From Liolophura sinensis (lineage: Eukaryota; Mollusca; Polyplacophora; Chitonida; Chitonidae): a stretch of DNA of 64,000 bases. Position 1 is the stretch's first letter; the number at the start of each line of letters is the position of its first letter. A program made the translations under genes and the position numbers. Shown here in pieces: positions 1 through 10,600 of this stretch. Under the pieces are notes generated by a model. The model did no database searches, was not told the origin of the DNA, and worked only from the letters and a program-made list of their open reading frames with translations. The stretch covers positions 10,473,338 to 10,537,337 of the forward strand of contig NC_088302.1 of assembly GCF_032854445.1 (NCBI RefSeq), written 5' to 3'.

Positions 1-120
1 TGTCGAAGATACCACACATGACACCTCACCCAGTCACACTATACTAACACCGGTCCAACCAGGCCCGTTTCCTTGCCTAGCCTTTCACTGCTGAGCACCA
101 AGCGAGGCAGCAACAAGTGT
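1..120 (-). repeat. SINE family 2 fragment, cut by window edge
   Basis: Read on the - strand this runs 'TGCTGCCTCGCTTGG' and then a body that matches the elements at 1832-2092 (+) and 21707-22064 (-). Only the part nearest the head is present. Family assignment rests on comparison among copies inside this window. Confidence 0.6.
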
Positions 121-122
121 CT

Positions 123-171
123 CATATATATATATATATATATATATTTGCATAAAATCTCAGTGTCAAAG

Positions 172-258
<87 letters not shown>

Positions 259-282
259 TTTGACACTGAGATTTTATGCAAA
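123..282. repeat. (TA)n microsatellite inside a perfect 27-bp inverted repeat
   Basis: Bases 147-173 and 256-282 are exact reverse complements (27 bp). They enclose about 80 bp of nearly pure TA dinucleotide; a second TA run (123-146) precedes the left arm. The whole can fold into one long hairpin. It resembles a short inverted-repeat transposon whose interior has become a TA microsatellite, but no second copy is in the window. Confidence 0.85.
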
Positions 283-1367
283 TTAAAGGAAACGGTATAG
301 ATACCAAAGCAGAGCAATAACTAACTAATACAATAGTATTACATGTATTGGGAAAAGACTGCCTGACAAACGATCTAAAGTGGAGCTGAAGTGGAATCCA
401 ACTGGCGTGGGGTGGGTCCAGGACACCAAAGATTCATGAAAATATACCCTGGATGACGTGTGTTGAAAGTATTACAGTATGATCACAGACAGGTGTGGCT
501 CGATATTTTATCTACTTCTACAATTAGGGTGGCCATGATATGACTACAATATTGAAGTGGTGGTAACTGAGTAACAACGATCGATGTGTTCTTCTGCAAG
601 GGGTGTGGCTCATAATTCACCAGAGAAAGGCAAGGAAAATTCACGAAAAGAAAACCTTTTCTAATTCATAATGTTAAACTCTATAAGCATGGTGTCAACA
701 CCAAGAAACAAGTGGCATGCTTGGCAATGGGCGTGGAGAGTGATTTGTTTTACAATAGCTGATCCAACATGCAGTTGGAAAAAAATCCAGGCAGTAACAC
801 AACCTACACTGCTGTTTCAGGGAATAGACTACATTGTTCTTTGTTTCGTTTTTTTTATAACAGAATTTCCTAACATCCTATTCTAAAACCATTCTGCCGT
901 GTAATCATATACTGCAAGAGATGAAAAATAATTTATTTACATGTACGAAGGTTATATTATACTAAAACGAGCGAACAATGTCAAATATGGCACTGGCAAA
1001 TAGCAGTTTAGGTAACAGGTGTCGCCCTTGGTCAAAACATTCTAAACTGGACTACAGAATATTGTGGCAACACAGGCAAACCTAATGTACCGAGGCTGTC
1101 AGATGTTATGCATGCTAATCCTATGTATAATGAGATAAAATTGACATATTGACCTATAGTGCATACAGAACCTGGAGTCAAAGTACCTCCATCACCTAAT
1201 GGATTGCCTGTTTATTATTCATGGGGATTTAGTTCATGCCATTAAATAACAGGTCTCCCATCACACATAACATGCTATAGAGCTAGTTGTCTAGTCGGTG
1301 ATACCTGTGAGACCATTGGACACAAATAGTGTGCGCTGTTCTTCTATTGACAAACCCCTATATAACA

Positions 1368-1510
1368 TGCGGATGGTGGTGGGTTTCCCCTCAGCTCTGT
1401 CCGGTTTCCCTCCACCCAACCCCCACCCCCACCATAATGCTGGCCGACATAGCATGTAAGTGAAATATTCTTCAGTACGGTGTAAAACACCAATGAAATA
1501 AACAAATAAA
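1368..1510 (+). repeat. SINE family 1, 3' fragment
   Basis: Contains the family's 3' segment (CATAATGCTGGCCG, GAAATATTCTTCAGTACGG, AAAACACCAATGAAATAAA). The tRNA-like head is missing, as in a 5'-truncated retroposed copy. A C-rich stretch lies at 1421-1434. Confidence 0.8.
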
Positions 1511-1831
1511 CCCCTTCCTTGGTCCGTCTATTATATGAGTAAGAAACATTAAACGTCCCAGCCTACCTGAACTCGTTTAACATAGTCAGGTACGTAAAAT
1601 ACATTTGGTGCCTAAACCATAATCCGGAAGTTTCCAGTGCGGCATCCAGCTATATCGACTCATGTTTAATCTCGTTGAAACAGTGTGAATGCTTCGTATT
1701 CATTATGCTATTCACAGAGCTATGTGTTCCACCGATCGAAGTAGTATTTAAATCCAAATCACTCCATGTTTAGAGCGTCCGACTCGAAGTTTGGTAAGGT
1801 CGGGTCACACCAAAGACTTCAAAAATGGAGT

Positions 1832-2092
1832 ATGATGCTGCCTCGCTTGGCGCTCAGCGCTGAGGGGTTAGAACAAGGAAACATGACTTGTTGGCCCGGT
1901 GACAGTGTAATGTGACTAGATGGGGTATCATGTCTGGTATCTGCGACGATACTTCAGAGGCAGCAGCTATTTGGCGACATGACGTCCCCCTGCTACAAGA
2001 AGACACACTACATATACACACACACTGAATGACTTTCCATCCTCATATGACTGAACCATTGTTAAGATTGACGTAAAACTCCAAGCATACAT
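1832..2092 (+). repeat. SINE family 2 copy
   Basis: Starts near GCTGCCTCGCTTGGCGCTC and ends with a tail containing CATATGACTGAACCATTG and a run of CATA. Body and tail match the copy at 21707-22064 in reverse orientation, diverged. Confidence 0.65.
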
Positions 2093-2357
2093 ACATATAT
2101 GACCTGTACTTGAGCAAATTATGCCCACTTCCCTGCTTGGTCATGTGAGCAAATCCGTACTTACCGTAATAGCTTACTTATTCCTAGGTATGCAGAAGGA
2201 TATCAGCCGAAGGCCTCCGTTGTCCGTTATTGTCCCACGGATACAAGAATTTAACTGGTAGGGACTCACCTTTGCCGTCTTCTAAGGCATCCCTAGTGCA
2301 TGCTATTGTGGATATCTAAGGTATCCATGTGGCCATTCGTGCTTCGAGCCACTCGTC

Positions 2358-2459
2358 TCTGCCCGGTTTCTTCCCACCATAATGCTGGTCGCCATCGTAT
2401 AAGGGAAATATTCTTGAGTACGGTGTAAAACACCAATCAAATCGACGCATAAATAAATC
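2358..2459 (+). repeat. SINE family 1, 3' fragment
   Basis: Carries the diagnostic CATAATGCTGGTCG, GAAATATTCTTGAGTACGG and AAAACACCAATCAAAT blocks followed by a degraded TAAA tail. The 5' half is absent. Confidence 0.8.
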
Positions 2460-3708
2460 ATTCCACCAGATAACTTTACGAAATCATGAAGACCAGCGCA
2501 TCTGCGCACTCGATCACAGATTCTGAAGCATGCTATATTCCGTTAAATACACAAAGAAAACACGTTCAGCATTTACCTGGGGGTGCTTGTGTCATATTTG
2601 TACTCTCAAAAAATAATCTGTTAAATTTCACATAAGGTCAGTTTTCTGAGTGGTGTTATGTATGATGTTGTCCCAACAAATCATTATGTTAAATATATTC
2701 TATCAATTTAGCCTAGATATTGCACTAGACTATCAGGATATTATGATGAATATGACGTAGTATTGCGTTATAAAAAACAATGTACATTCTAGCATCACTG
2801 AGACAACAGACCTTGTGTTAACATTAACAGTTTATTTGTTTTGTTGTTTTTTTTTTAGTGTAAACAAGGGACAACAGCTGCTAGAGGGAGTTTTACTCTT
2901 TCACATTTCGCACAAGAAGCCTTTATACTTGCATACGATGTATACGAATAGGCATATCCCAAAGCCATGTGCTATAACAGATTAAAACCTGGAGTCATGG
3001 ACTCATAAACAGTTCATCTGGTCTGAAGGATGAGGTGCAATATCGAAGACTTTTACGATGTTTCTTACTGCCGCATTCATGCCTTTATGCATCGCATTCG
3101 TTCCCGCTAGATGAATTTGTCAGTAATCCCATAATTGTATAGTGTCACTACTTCTGCACGGGCAAATGGCAAACCCTTCTCGTAGCTGGTCATACGTTAA
3201 GATGACTCGAAGCTTACAGGTCATATCTTCACTTTGAGCAATACAAATCAGATAAACAGGTAAAATCAGTATGGTTGAGGTAGGTGGGATGGGGATACAA
3301 GACCATTGAATGCGCCATTTTAAAGCAATCTGAAACAACAATGTTTCTTTCATCATGCATATGATGTTTCGTTGGGATGGGTTCATCTTGGAACGTTTCG
3401 TTGTTCATTGACTTGCTTGAATTTCTCATTATTGTGCCCCTCTCTTGCCTGACCTGTACCTGTTTTCGTATGAATACGACGGTATGCAGAAACTATTAAG
3501 GAGTAATCCTCACCAGGCCTAAACTGAATTCACTAATCGCTATATTGATCATCTGCTAGCTCTAAGCAATCCATATATAGCAAAGGCTGGGAAAGATTTA
3601 GACCTGGATTTAAAGAAATCCATAGACTCTAAATGGTACATGTTCTCAGGACTAATATTTATACAAGGACCAACACCGTTTCTTCTCTCGCAGACTTTAC
3701 GACAAGAG

Positions 3709-3801
3709 GAATAGCTTCAATTCTGACATTAATTGTAGACTATCCTTACTTGGGAATAGTTTCAATTTTGACATTAATTGTTGATTATCCTTACTTGGGC
3801 A
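3709..3801 (+). repeat. Two-copy tandem repeat of about 45 bp
   Basis: Two adjacent diverged copies of a unit beginning GGAATAGCTTCAATTCTG and ending TATCCTTACTTGG. No similar unit occurs elsewhere in the window. Confidence 0.75.
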
Positions 3802-3975
3802 TCAATATACCGAAGGGCATATGTTGTAGAGGTATGAAATGTACTTCGTAGCTAAGGGCTACTTTACACGAAGTAAGCTTCACGAAAGAGACCCCTGACG
3901 TTAAATCCCCGTCACAAGTTACTACTGCAAAAACTAGTGTGCCCGACTTAGATACATATTTTATTCCTGGCAGAG

Positions 3976-4246
3976 GGGCCTCCGTGGCTCAGTTAGTTAG
4001 CGCGCTAGCGCAGCGTAATGACCCAGGAGTCTCTCACCAATGCGGTCGCTGTGAGTTCAAAACCAGCTCATGCTGGCTTCCTCTCCGGCCGTAAGTGTGC
4101 AGGTCTGTCAGCAACCTGCCGATGATCGTGGGTTTCCCCCGGTCTCTGCCCGGTTTCCACCCATCATAATGCTGACCACTGTCGTATAAGTGAAATATTC
4201 TTGAGTACGGCGTGAAACACCAATCAAATAAATAAATAAATAAATA
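3976..4246 (+). repeat. SINE family 1, full-length tRNA-derived copy
   Basis: About 270 bp. The head is tRNA-like: box A in TGGCTCAGTTAGTTAGCG and a box B-like GTGAGTTCAAAACCAGC about 60 bp later, both internal RNA polymerase III promoter elements. Then comes a conserved body (CTTCCTCTCCGGCCGTAAG), the 3' block GAAATATTCTTGAGTACGG and a (TAAA)n tail. This is the best reference copy in the window. It is not a functional tRNA gene, since the anticodon arm is not cloverleaf-like. Confidence 0.9.
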
Positions 4247-5671
4247 TTACTGACATCTTATATACTTTGTACACGATTTGAATGCTGATTAACTCATTCG
4301 CCTCGAACATACCCTGCGTCTTTCCAGCATCGTTGAAAATTGTTGACTGTTTCTCCTTGCATGATTTTAATTTCATACATTATATACTTTCTTTGGTGGT
4401 TTGTGTTAAATGCCTTTTGGGAATTGGCCTTGTGACTATTGGTCTGGAACGTCCATTTTGCTTGATGGCTGGAATACGAAAGTCCGACGTATGGATTCGT
4501 AGCATGTTTGGTCTGACTGTCCATTCGCCTGCCTGGTTAAAACTGATAATACTGCTTTCGATCACCTCAACATACGCGATTTTGCCAATTTAGGACTGCT
4601 ATATCTCGGTTGTGGAATATCACAAAACTATAAATCTTTTTAAACTTTCTTTGGTGTACTTTAGCGATGCATGCATGTGTAGTTAGACCACAGTTGGCAC
4701 AGTGTTGACTTTCCTTTCAACAAAAGAATGCCAAGGTGTGTCCTAGATGTGGCTTTTTTATTTTGTGCACTGGAACGTAACATTCTGTATTAGAAATCCA
4801 ACATGGCCGCGAATGCAATTCAGCTGTACCTAGATGTTGGTTCAAACTCAGTTCCGAACAAGCAATCTCTTCTGGACAATATTCTCTTGACAATGATGTC
4901 AGTAACGGATTGACATAGCTCGTAAGGTGGGTTTATAGGATACAGTATCGACGCTGATTCGCTGAGAGTGGAGGTATCTAAAAATAGTTGACTGGGCCAA
5001 GGCATTGACTGGGCTTACCTATCTCTCACACCAGCCAATCAGAATCAGTATTCCCTTAAAGTGGTCAAAATTAATTGGAGATCACTCTCTCGCCTTACAC
5101 CAATAAAACATTAGCTTTGGGCTCACACTCCAGGTGAAAATCTGTCACATGTGGAAGAGTCCATCAGATGCTTTACGCTTTGCTTTCCACAACATGTAAA
5201 CTGATTGAGATCGAAACATTCATGTCATCAAAAAAGTTAACATCAGTATCTCTGCTTCATATTCAGCCTATTGGGTAGCAACTCCTTCTGATGTACGATC
5301 GATCAGCTTAGCATGTGGAGCTAGGTTTTACAACCATACATATCCACCGTTGTATACGCAAAATATGTTTGAGTACGTTGAGTTTAAACCAATCAAATAA
5401 ACGCCCCCGACATTAGGCGGAGTGTATTATGTTACAGCGATTCTGTCCGCCTGTCTATCTGTCCGCCTGTTCGTTCGTATTCATGCCCGGGCTATATCTC
5501 CAATTGTTTTCCACGGAGAGTCCCAAGTTTTGGTGGATACATAGGTACACATATGACGATGTGTGGCGACTCACATTTGTTCATATCAGCGGTTGTCATG
5601 GTAACCACATAGCCATTTTCCTTATATACTATTTTAATAGATACGATTTCGTGTCTGGCTATAACTCCAAC

Positions 5672-5702
5672 TAGGTATGCAGTCATGCTAACTGCATACC
5701 TA
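5672..5702. repeat. 12-bp stem hairpin
   Basis: TAGGTATGCAGT and ACTGCATACCTA pair perfectly around a 7-nt loop. Its function is unknown and it may be the remnant of an inverted-repeat element. Confidence 0.5.
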
Positions 5703-6388
5703 TCATTAACACCCAATAAGATTCCCCTCAGGGGGTTCCACTCACCACAGTGCTACTGGTACCCCTTTATACATTTCAAACAAATTGGGGCGTATGTTGT
5801 GTTCACCTGAGCTCTTCTTATTTTTATACCGAAATGAGGTACTGGTCATTTTTGCAAATTGATTAATAAATCGCAAACTGCAGTTTCATAAACTTTAATT
5901 CTTTACCTTGTTCACATGGCCCCGGGATGATGAAGCGATCTTAGACATAAGTCAAACTTTCAAATTACATTAAAATTGTTATTTCTGATGTTACAAGGTC
6001 GAAATATTGCTTGACGGAACAAATTCTGTACAATTTAATGTACAACAAATTTCAGCGGAAATAACGGAAAAGAGCATACCAAATTTAATGATTAAATGAG
6101 CTGACAGTGAAACTCGACATAGCTCCATGGATTCAGACAGTGCTTATGAGTATGTAACCATTACCATTGTTCTTAATTCAAGACACTGTTATAGATGGGG
6201 CAACACACCGCTCTGTAGTTCAAGCATTCAACCTCAACCTGGATGGTGCTCGACTTCTGGGACACACTGTACGTGTATATATATGCATGACCCAGACAGT
6301 TTATCGCTCGCCTAGACTTAAAATTAGCATCGAAATAAGTAATAAACTACTCAAAGGCGCTATTTATAAACCTTACCGCTGTTATAAG

Positions 6389-6585
6389 TATGGAAGCCGA
6401 TAGCGGTCATGCATACTTTCGTTCTTTCTATACTGTTTATTTACACCCCAAAAAAACTGCGAAACAACGAAACAAAACAACTTTTGTTTCTTCCTTTCGT
6501 TGTTTCGTCCTTTCGCAGTTGTTTTCTGGTCTAAATAAAACAGTGGAAAAGAAGGAAAGCACGGATGGCCGCTATTGGCTTCCAT
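6389..6585. mobile_element. Foldback MITE-like element, about 197 bp
   Basis: The left arm (about 6389-6474) and right arm (about 6492-6585) are imperfect reverse complements over almost their whole length. Ends are TATGGAAGCC and GGCTTCCATA. TA immediately flanks the TGGAAGCC termini, consistent with a TA target duplication. There is no coding capacity, so this is a non-autonomous element. Confidence 0.75.
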
Positions 6586-7226
6586 ATATAAGTAATAAGT
6601 AAACTACCGGTATTACTGAGCATGGCGATTGCCAACAATGAAACTATGGAATCTATGCGTCGAACCAGACATTTCTACACCAGCCGTCAGCCAGACTGTA
6701 CATTCCCCATCAATAATCGCAAGGCCTCGGCATTATATTATTAGATTATTATAAGATGCAAATGATCATATATGGCTCACCATCAAATCTGGGGGTATTA
6801 GCAGGCCATCCTGAAGTATGGAGTATACACCCTAATGCCTTCGTATAGACGGTGGCCCTAACATTTCAGTATGCCATCTGGTTTCTGTAAATAATTTCCT
6901 GTAAGAAATACGTACCGGTTCTTTTATTCTCACTTGCATGGTGAATTTCTAACATTCCACAACCTCAAAATCATTTTGAATATTTTTTGTTTTGTTTTGT
7001 TTTTTTTGGATGTTTTTTGTTGTATGTTTTTTTGTTTGTTTTGTTTTGTTGGGTTTTTTTGGGTGAATTTGTGGCTAAGCAACGCTAAGACATCAACCAT
7101 AATTAAATTTTTGTTCTCATGTATATTCAAAATATGCGCCTTGTTCAAAGAAAGATCGATCTGTGCCATCTGAAACATTTAACTTTTCCTTTCAGTAGCC
7201 ATGTCTTGCATTCTTTCCTTAATGAC

Positions 7227-7303
7227 ATAATGCTGGCCGCCGTCGTATAAGTGAAATACTCTTGAGTATGGCGTAAAACACCAATCAAATAAATAAATAA
7301 ATT
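7227..7303 (+). repeat. SINE family 1, 3' fragment
   Basis: CATAATGCTGGCCGCCGTCGTATAA followed by GAAATACTCTTGAGTATGG and AAAACACCAATCAAATAAAT with a (TAAA)n tail. It lies about 270 bp upstream of the predicted ANO8 start. Confidence 0.85.
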
Positions 7304-7399
7304 CGATCGATGTACTCTTTCCTATCTAATTTCAGCAGCGGTGCGCAGTCAGTAATTCCCCCATGAGTGAGCCTATGGAAATTAGCCATCTGCTTGATC

Positions 7400-7570
7400 A
7401 CGTGACGACAACAAGTGCACAATATGGCGCGAATGTAGGGTAGGCGACTGGTGCAGTGTTGTCAACTGTTGTCATGCATTGTTCCCCGTCCACAACAGAT
7501 TGTCATCATTACCCAGCGGCTGATGCAGAGAGAGGAGCTCTTTAGGCAGTGTCCTGGAACAAATGGTGCC
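7400..7570 (+). promoter_or_regulatory. Probable ANO8 promoter/5' UTR
   Basis: Sequence is locally richer in CpG (ATATGGCGCGAATG near 7424) directly upstream of exon 1. An in-frame ATG at 7451 would extend the protein by 40 residues. I prefer 7571 because the residues between look like untranslated sequence, but this is a guess. No TATA box is evident. Confidence 0.3.
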
Positions 7571-7655
7571 ATGTCAGAGTCTCTTAGAGAAAATATCATG
7601 TCGAAATCATCCGCATCTAAAGGAGAGATGTCGAGCGGCGTGAGACGCCACGGTG
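7571..7655 (+). CDS. ANO8: ANO8 coding exon 1
   Basis: Residues 1-28 (MSESLRENIM...RRHG), hydrophilic, plus one nucleotide. The donor is GTG|GTAAG. The leftover G joins CT of exon 2 to make the Ala of ASQFLGKKF, so the phases fit. The N-terminus is not conserved in the family, so this exon rests on splice phase, position and the downstream match. Confidence 0.55.
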
Positions 7656-10600
7656 GTAAGAATTAGCTTTCTTTTTCCTTGTTATCGCTGTTCTAATCGG
7701 GCGTCTTTAAGATTCAGTGATAGGGAAAGTGTCGATTGACCTTCCTCCACATTGCCAGTGGTCTGTCATGTTCGGGATGGTACAGGTGAGTTGGTGACCA
7801 CAATGTTGAGGTATCGATTTTTGAACCCTAGATAACGTAGACCTCATATTCTATGACTGTTGCATATAGTTTTTTATATGTATAGAGTACATATTTCATA
7901 GAACTATAGCGTTTATATAAGATATGAGAAAGACAAGCACACTGGTGATAGGAGCTGGTACGGCTATTATAGTCTGCTGTACAAAGAGTGTGGGATAAAT
8001 TAGATGTAGATGCTAACTACCATTCATCTTGAGACCAATATCCTGCCCAAAGAGGATTTTGCCTTACAGTTATTGGTGGAATCCCAGAAAGTAACTATGG
8101 TTAGGGCCCAGTATATATACCCAATACGACATTGGCAATCAGTTGCTGAACTCACAATCCCAATTAACACAATTCTATCGGCGATACTCTACAAAATAAA
8201 ATTTCTTTTTGCGCTAGACATAAATGTAAAAAAATAGGAATGTCATTTCAATGGAGCTGTGCAAACGGTGCACTTGCTTAGACAAGTGGACAGAGACAGG
8301 CTCTGAAGTGTATAGCCGTGAAGACATGATGGATGTAACAACTCTTTGGATGGTTTTTCAGATTTTTAGCAGTGCATGTCTAAGGGCAGACTGGGTAGAC
8401 TGGACTTCAGTGCTGTAATGTTTTCATTTGCCAGGCTCAGAAACCAGGATGACAATGCGCACATGGGTGATAATGCTCTGAAAGTAGCTTCCTTGTGGAG
8501 AATGCATCATTTAGATGGGAACAAAACATAGCAGACTCAAGGCGAAAACACAAAAGAAAGAATCAGCATACAAATCGCCTCTTTCTGTTTGTGAAAGAGA
8601 CAAAATAAAAGGGTACTGAGCTACTATTTGGTCAAACCAGGCCAGTAATAGACCTTCGTCATATTTTGATTTTCTTATGATGCAGACTGGGAATATTTCA
8701 CTGGTACAATGGCAAGCGAGGTTATAGTGGAAAGAGACCGGGTACATGTAGGTTCAAGGGATACACACGACCATCTGCAGGTTACTGGCTGACTTTCCAC
8801 CTCGACCTGAGAGGCCTCCCCTTGCCACCCTCTGGACATACGATGTCATTAATGTATGCAAATAGTATGCATTCCTTCAGCCTGTATTCATTACCATAAT
8901 ATGCGCCGAACTCGTCACAAAGGGTGTAGTACCAACACGTACCAGTAAAAAGTGGTATGTAATAGTGCAATGTTGCTGACACTGTGGCACTGCAGAATGT
9001 CAGGTTTTGCATTAAAACAAACTGGAAATACAAAGAAGGACTGTTGTGCTAAATTCTAGAGCCATTTGTACCTTGGGTCAGTAACTTATTGTTTAGCCAA
9101 CTTCCGGGCTATACTTCAGCATGACAGGAAGCAAGCTCAAAAAAGTTGACTAATGAGGAAGTGATGGAGGGGAGAGAGAGTCACTTCTCGCATCAACAGT
9201 GCATGCTGCAAAAGATTGAGACAAGGCAGCTAAGGGGAGACCATCCCTGAAGCAAGTAAGCTAAACTTGGACAGTGATCCATTGCTAACATTTAAGATGA
9301 AGGGCTGCTGGATGGCCATACACACAGCAGATGACAACAGTACTGATGAAATGTGTACAGAGCAATAGTACATGTACTGTCATGTGTCGAATTAGGAAAC
9401 GACACAGTCCTGGGAATGCACCCAGATTAAGCCAAGTGGAACAGTGCTCTTATGCAGAGTTTGCAAGACTGGAGATACCCTAATAACTCAACCTTTGAGT
9501 GCAATTTATACATGTTTTCAATGAGATTTTGAGACAAGACTACATTGGTTGTATTGGCCAATTTCAGGTCTTCACAAAAAGATAAATTTTGACAGTCTAC
9601 GTAGAATAATGCACTCAGAATTTGCATGAATAAACACCTTGCAAAAATGCAAAAAGGTTGAATTACAGTAACATAGATTAATACATTTGCTGCACAGGTA
9701 AGCTTTTTCTTTCTTTTTTTTCTTTTTTTTGAGCACTGGCTGAAGGGTCTGTGCCCTTAGTATGGAACAGTGACAGTATACGATAATTCTTACCAACTAG
9801 GTGAAGTGCATATTTGGCATGTAAATGATACATGATGTAAAAGGAACCTAACAATCTCTCTGTGTTTGTGTGTAGTGTAGTGTGGAAAAGCTTTGGTAGA
9901 ATGCATGAAGGGGTGCGGGGATTGGCCATGTAGTTAAGATGCGTTTCAGCGGGAACTCGTCAAACACCTGACTGTAGGACCTTGATGCCATTTTGTTGAC
10001 GTGAAATGTTTGTTTTGCAGCTCATCATTGCCACCTCAAAATAAAGACAGAACAATGCTACAGTAGAAACTGAAATGTTGTAACATTGTAGACATTGTGC
10101 TACTATGATTTTTTGATGTAACAATGACTTAAGGTCCTGCTTCAGACTAGCGCCACCTCAGGGGATTAAAACATACCTCCACAGTATATGGGTTTAAACT
10201 CATAGCCTTGGAAAGGAAATTTGGGAATTCAGCTGCCCGCACTGTTCGTATGACCTTTGGATTATTTCCATGTACACTAGCTGTTACTGGCAGATAAAGA
10301 TCATGGCATTCAGTAAATATAGATTACAAAAATAAATCAGTTTGTTTTGGGAGATTTGGAAATGTATTTGTGCGTTTATGAACAGTCCAGAACAGAATAG
10401 ACCCTTTCAACCAAGAACACACAATTGACCAATCATAAGCAGTGTTTTTGCAAATAGGTCAACTGGATGTCCAACACATTGGTTACAAATGTTCATCTTT
10501 CTCTGATGTCATGATATCACTGTTGTTTTCACTGGGAATGGGATGAAAAGTAACGTGGTCACAAGAAGGAATGGCGGGACATGAAATGTGTTGGATCCAT

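Larger units (their letters stand above)
1..7400. other. Intergenic region left of ANO8
   Basis: No exon with recognisable protein similarity or consistent splice sites is seen on either strand. All open frames are short. The region holds SINE family 1 fragments (1368-1510, 2358-2459, 3976-4246, 7227-7303), SINE family 2 copies, a TA-repeat hairpin, a foldback element and a two-copy 45-bp repeat. Between these there is unassigned AT-rich sequence. Confidence 0.55.

Noticed and set aside
39-317. ORFs rich in Ile-Tyr repeats
   Set aside because: Translation of a TA microsatellite.
3976-4060. tRNA gene
   Set aside because: It has box A- and box B-like elements but is the head of a dispersed SINE with a conserved non-tRNA body and TAAA tail; cloverleaf pairing is poor.
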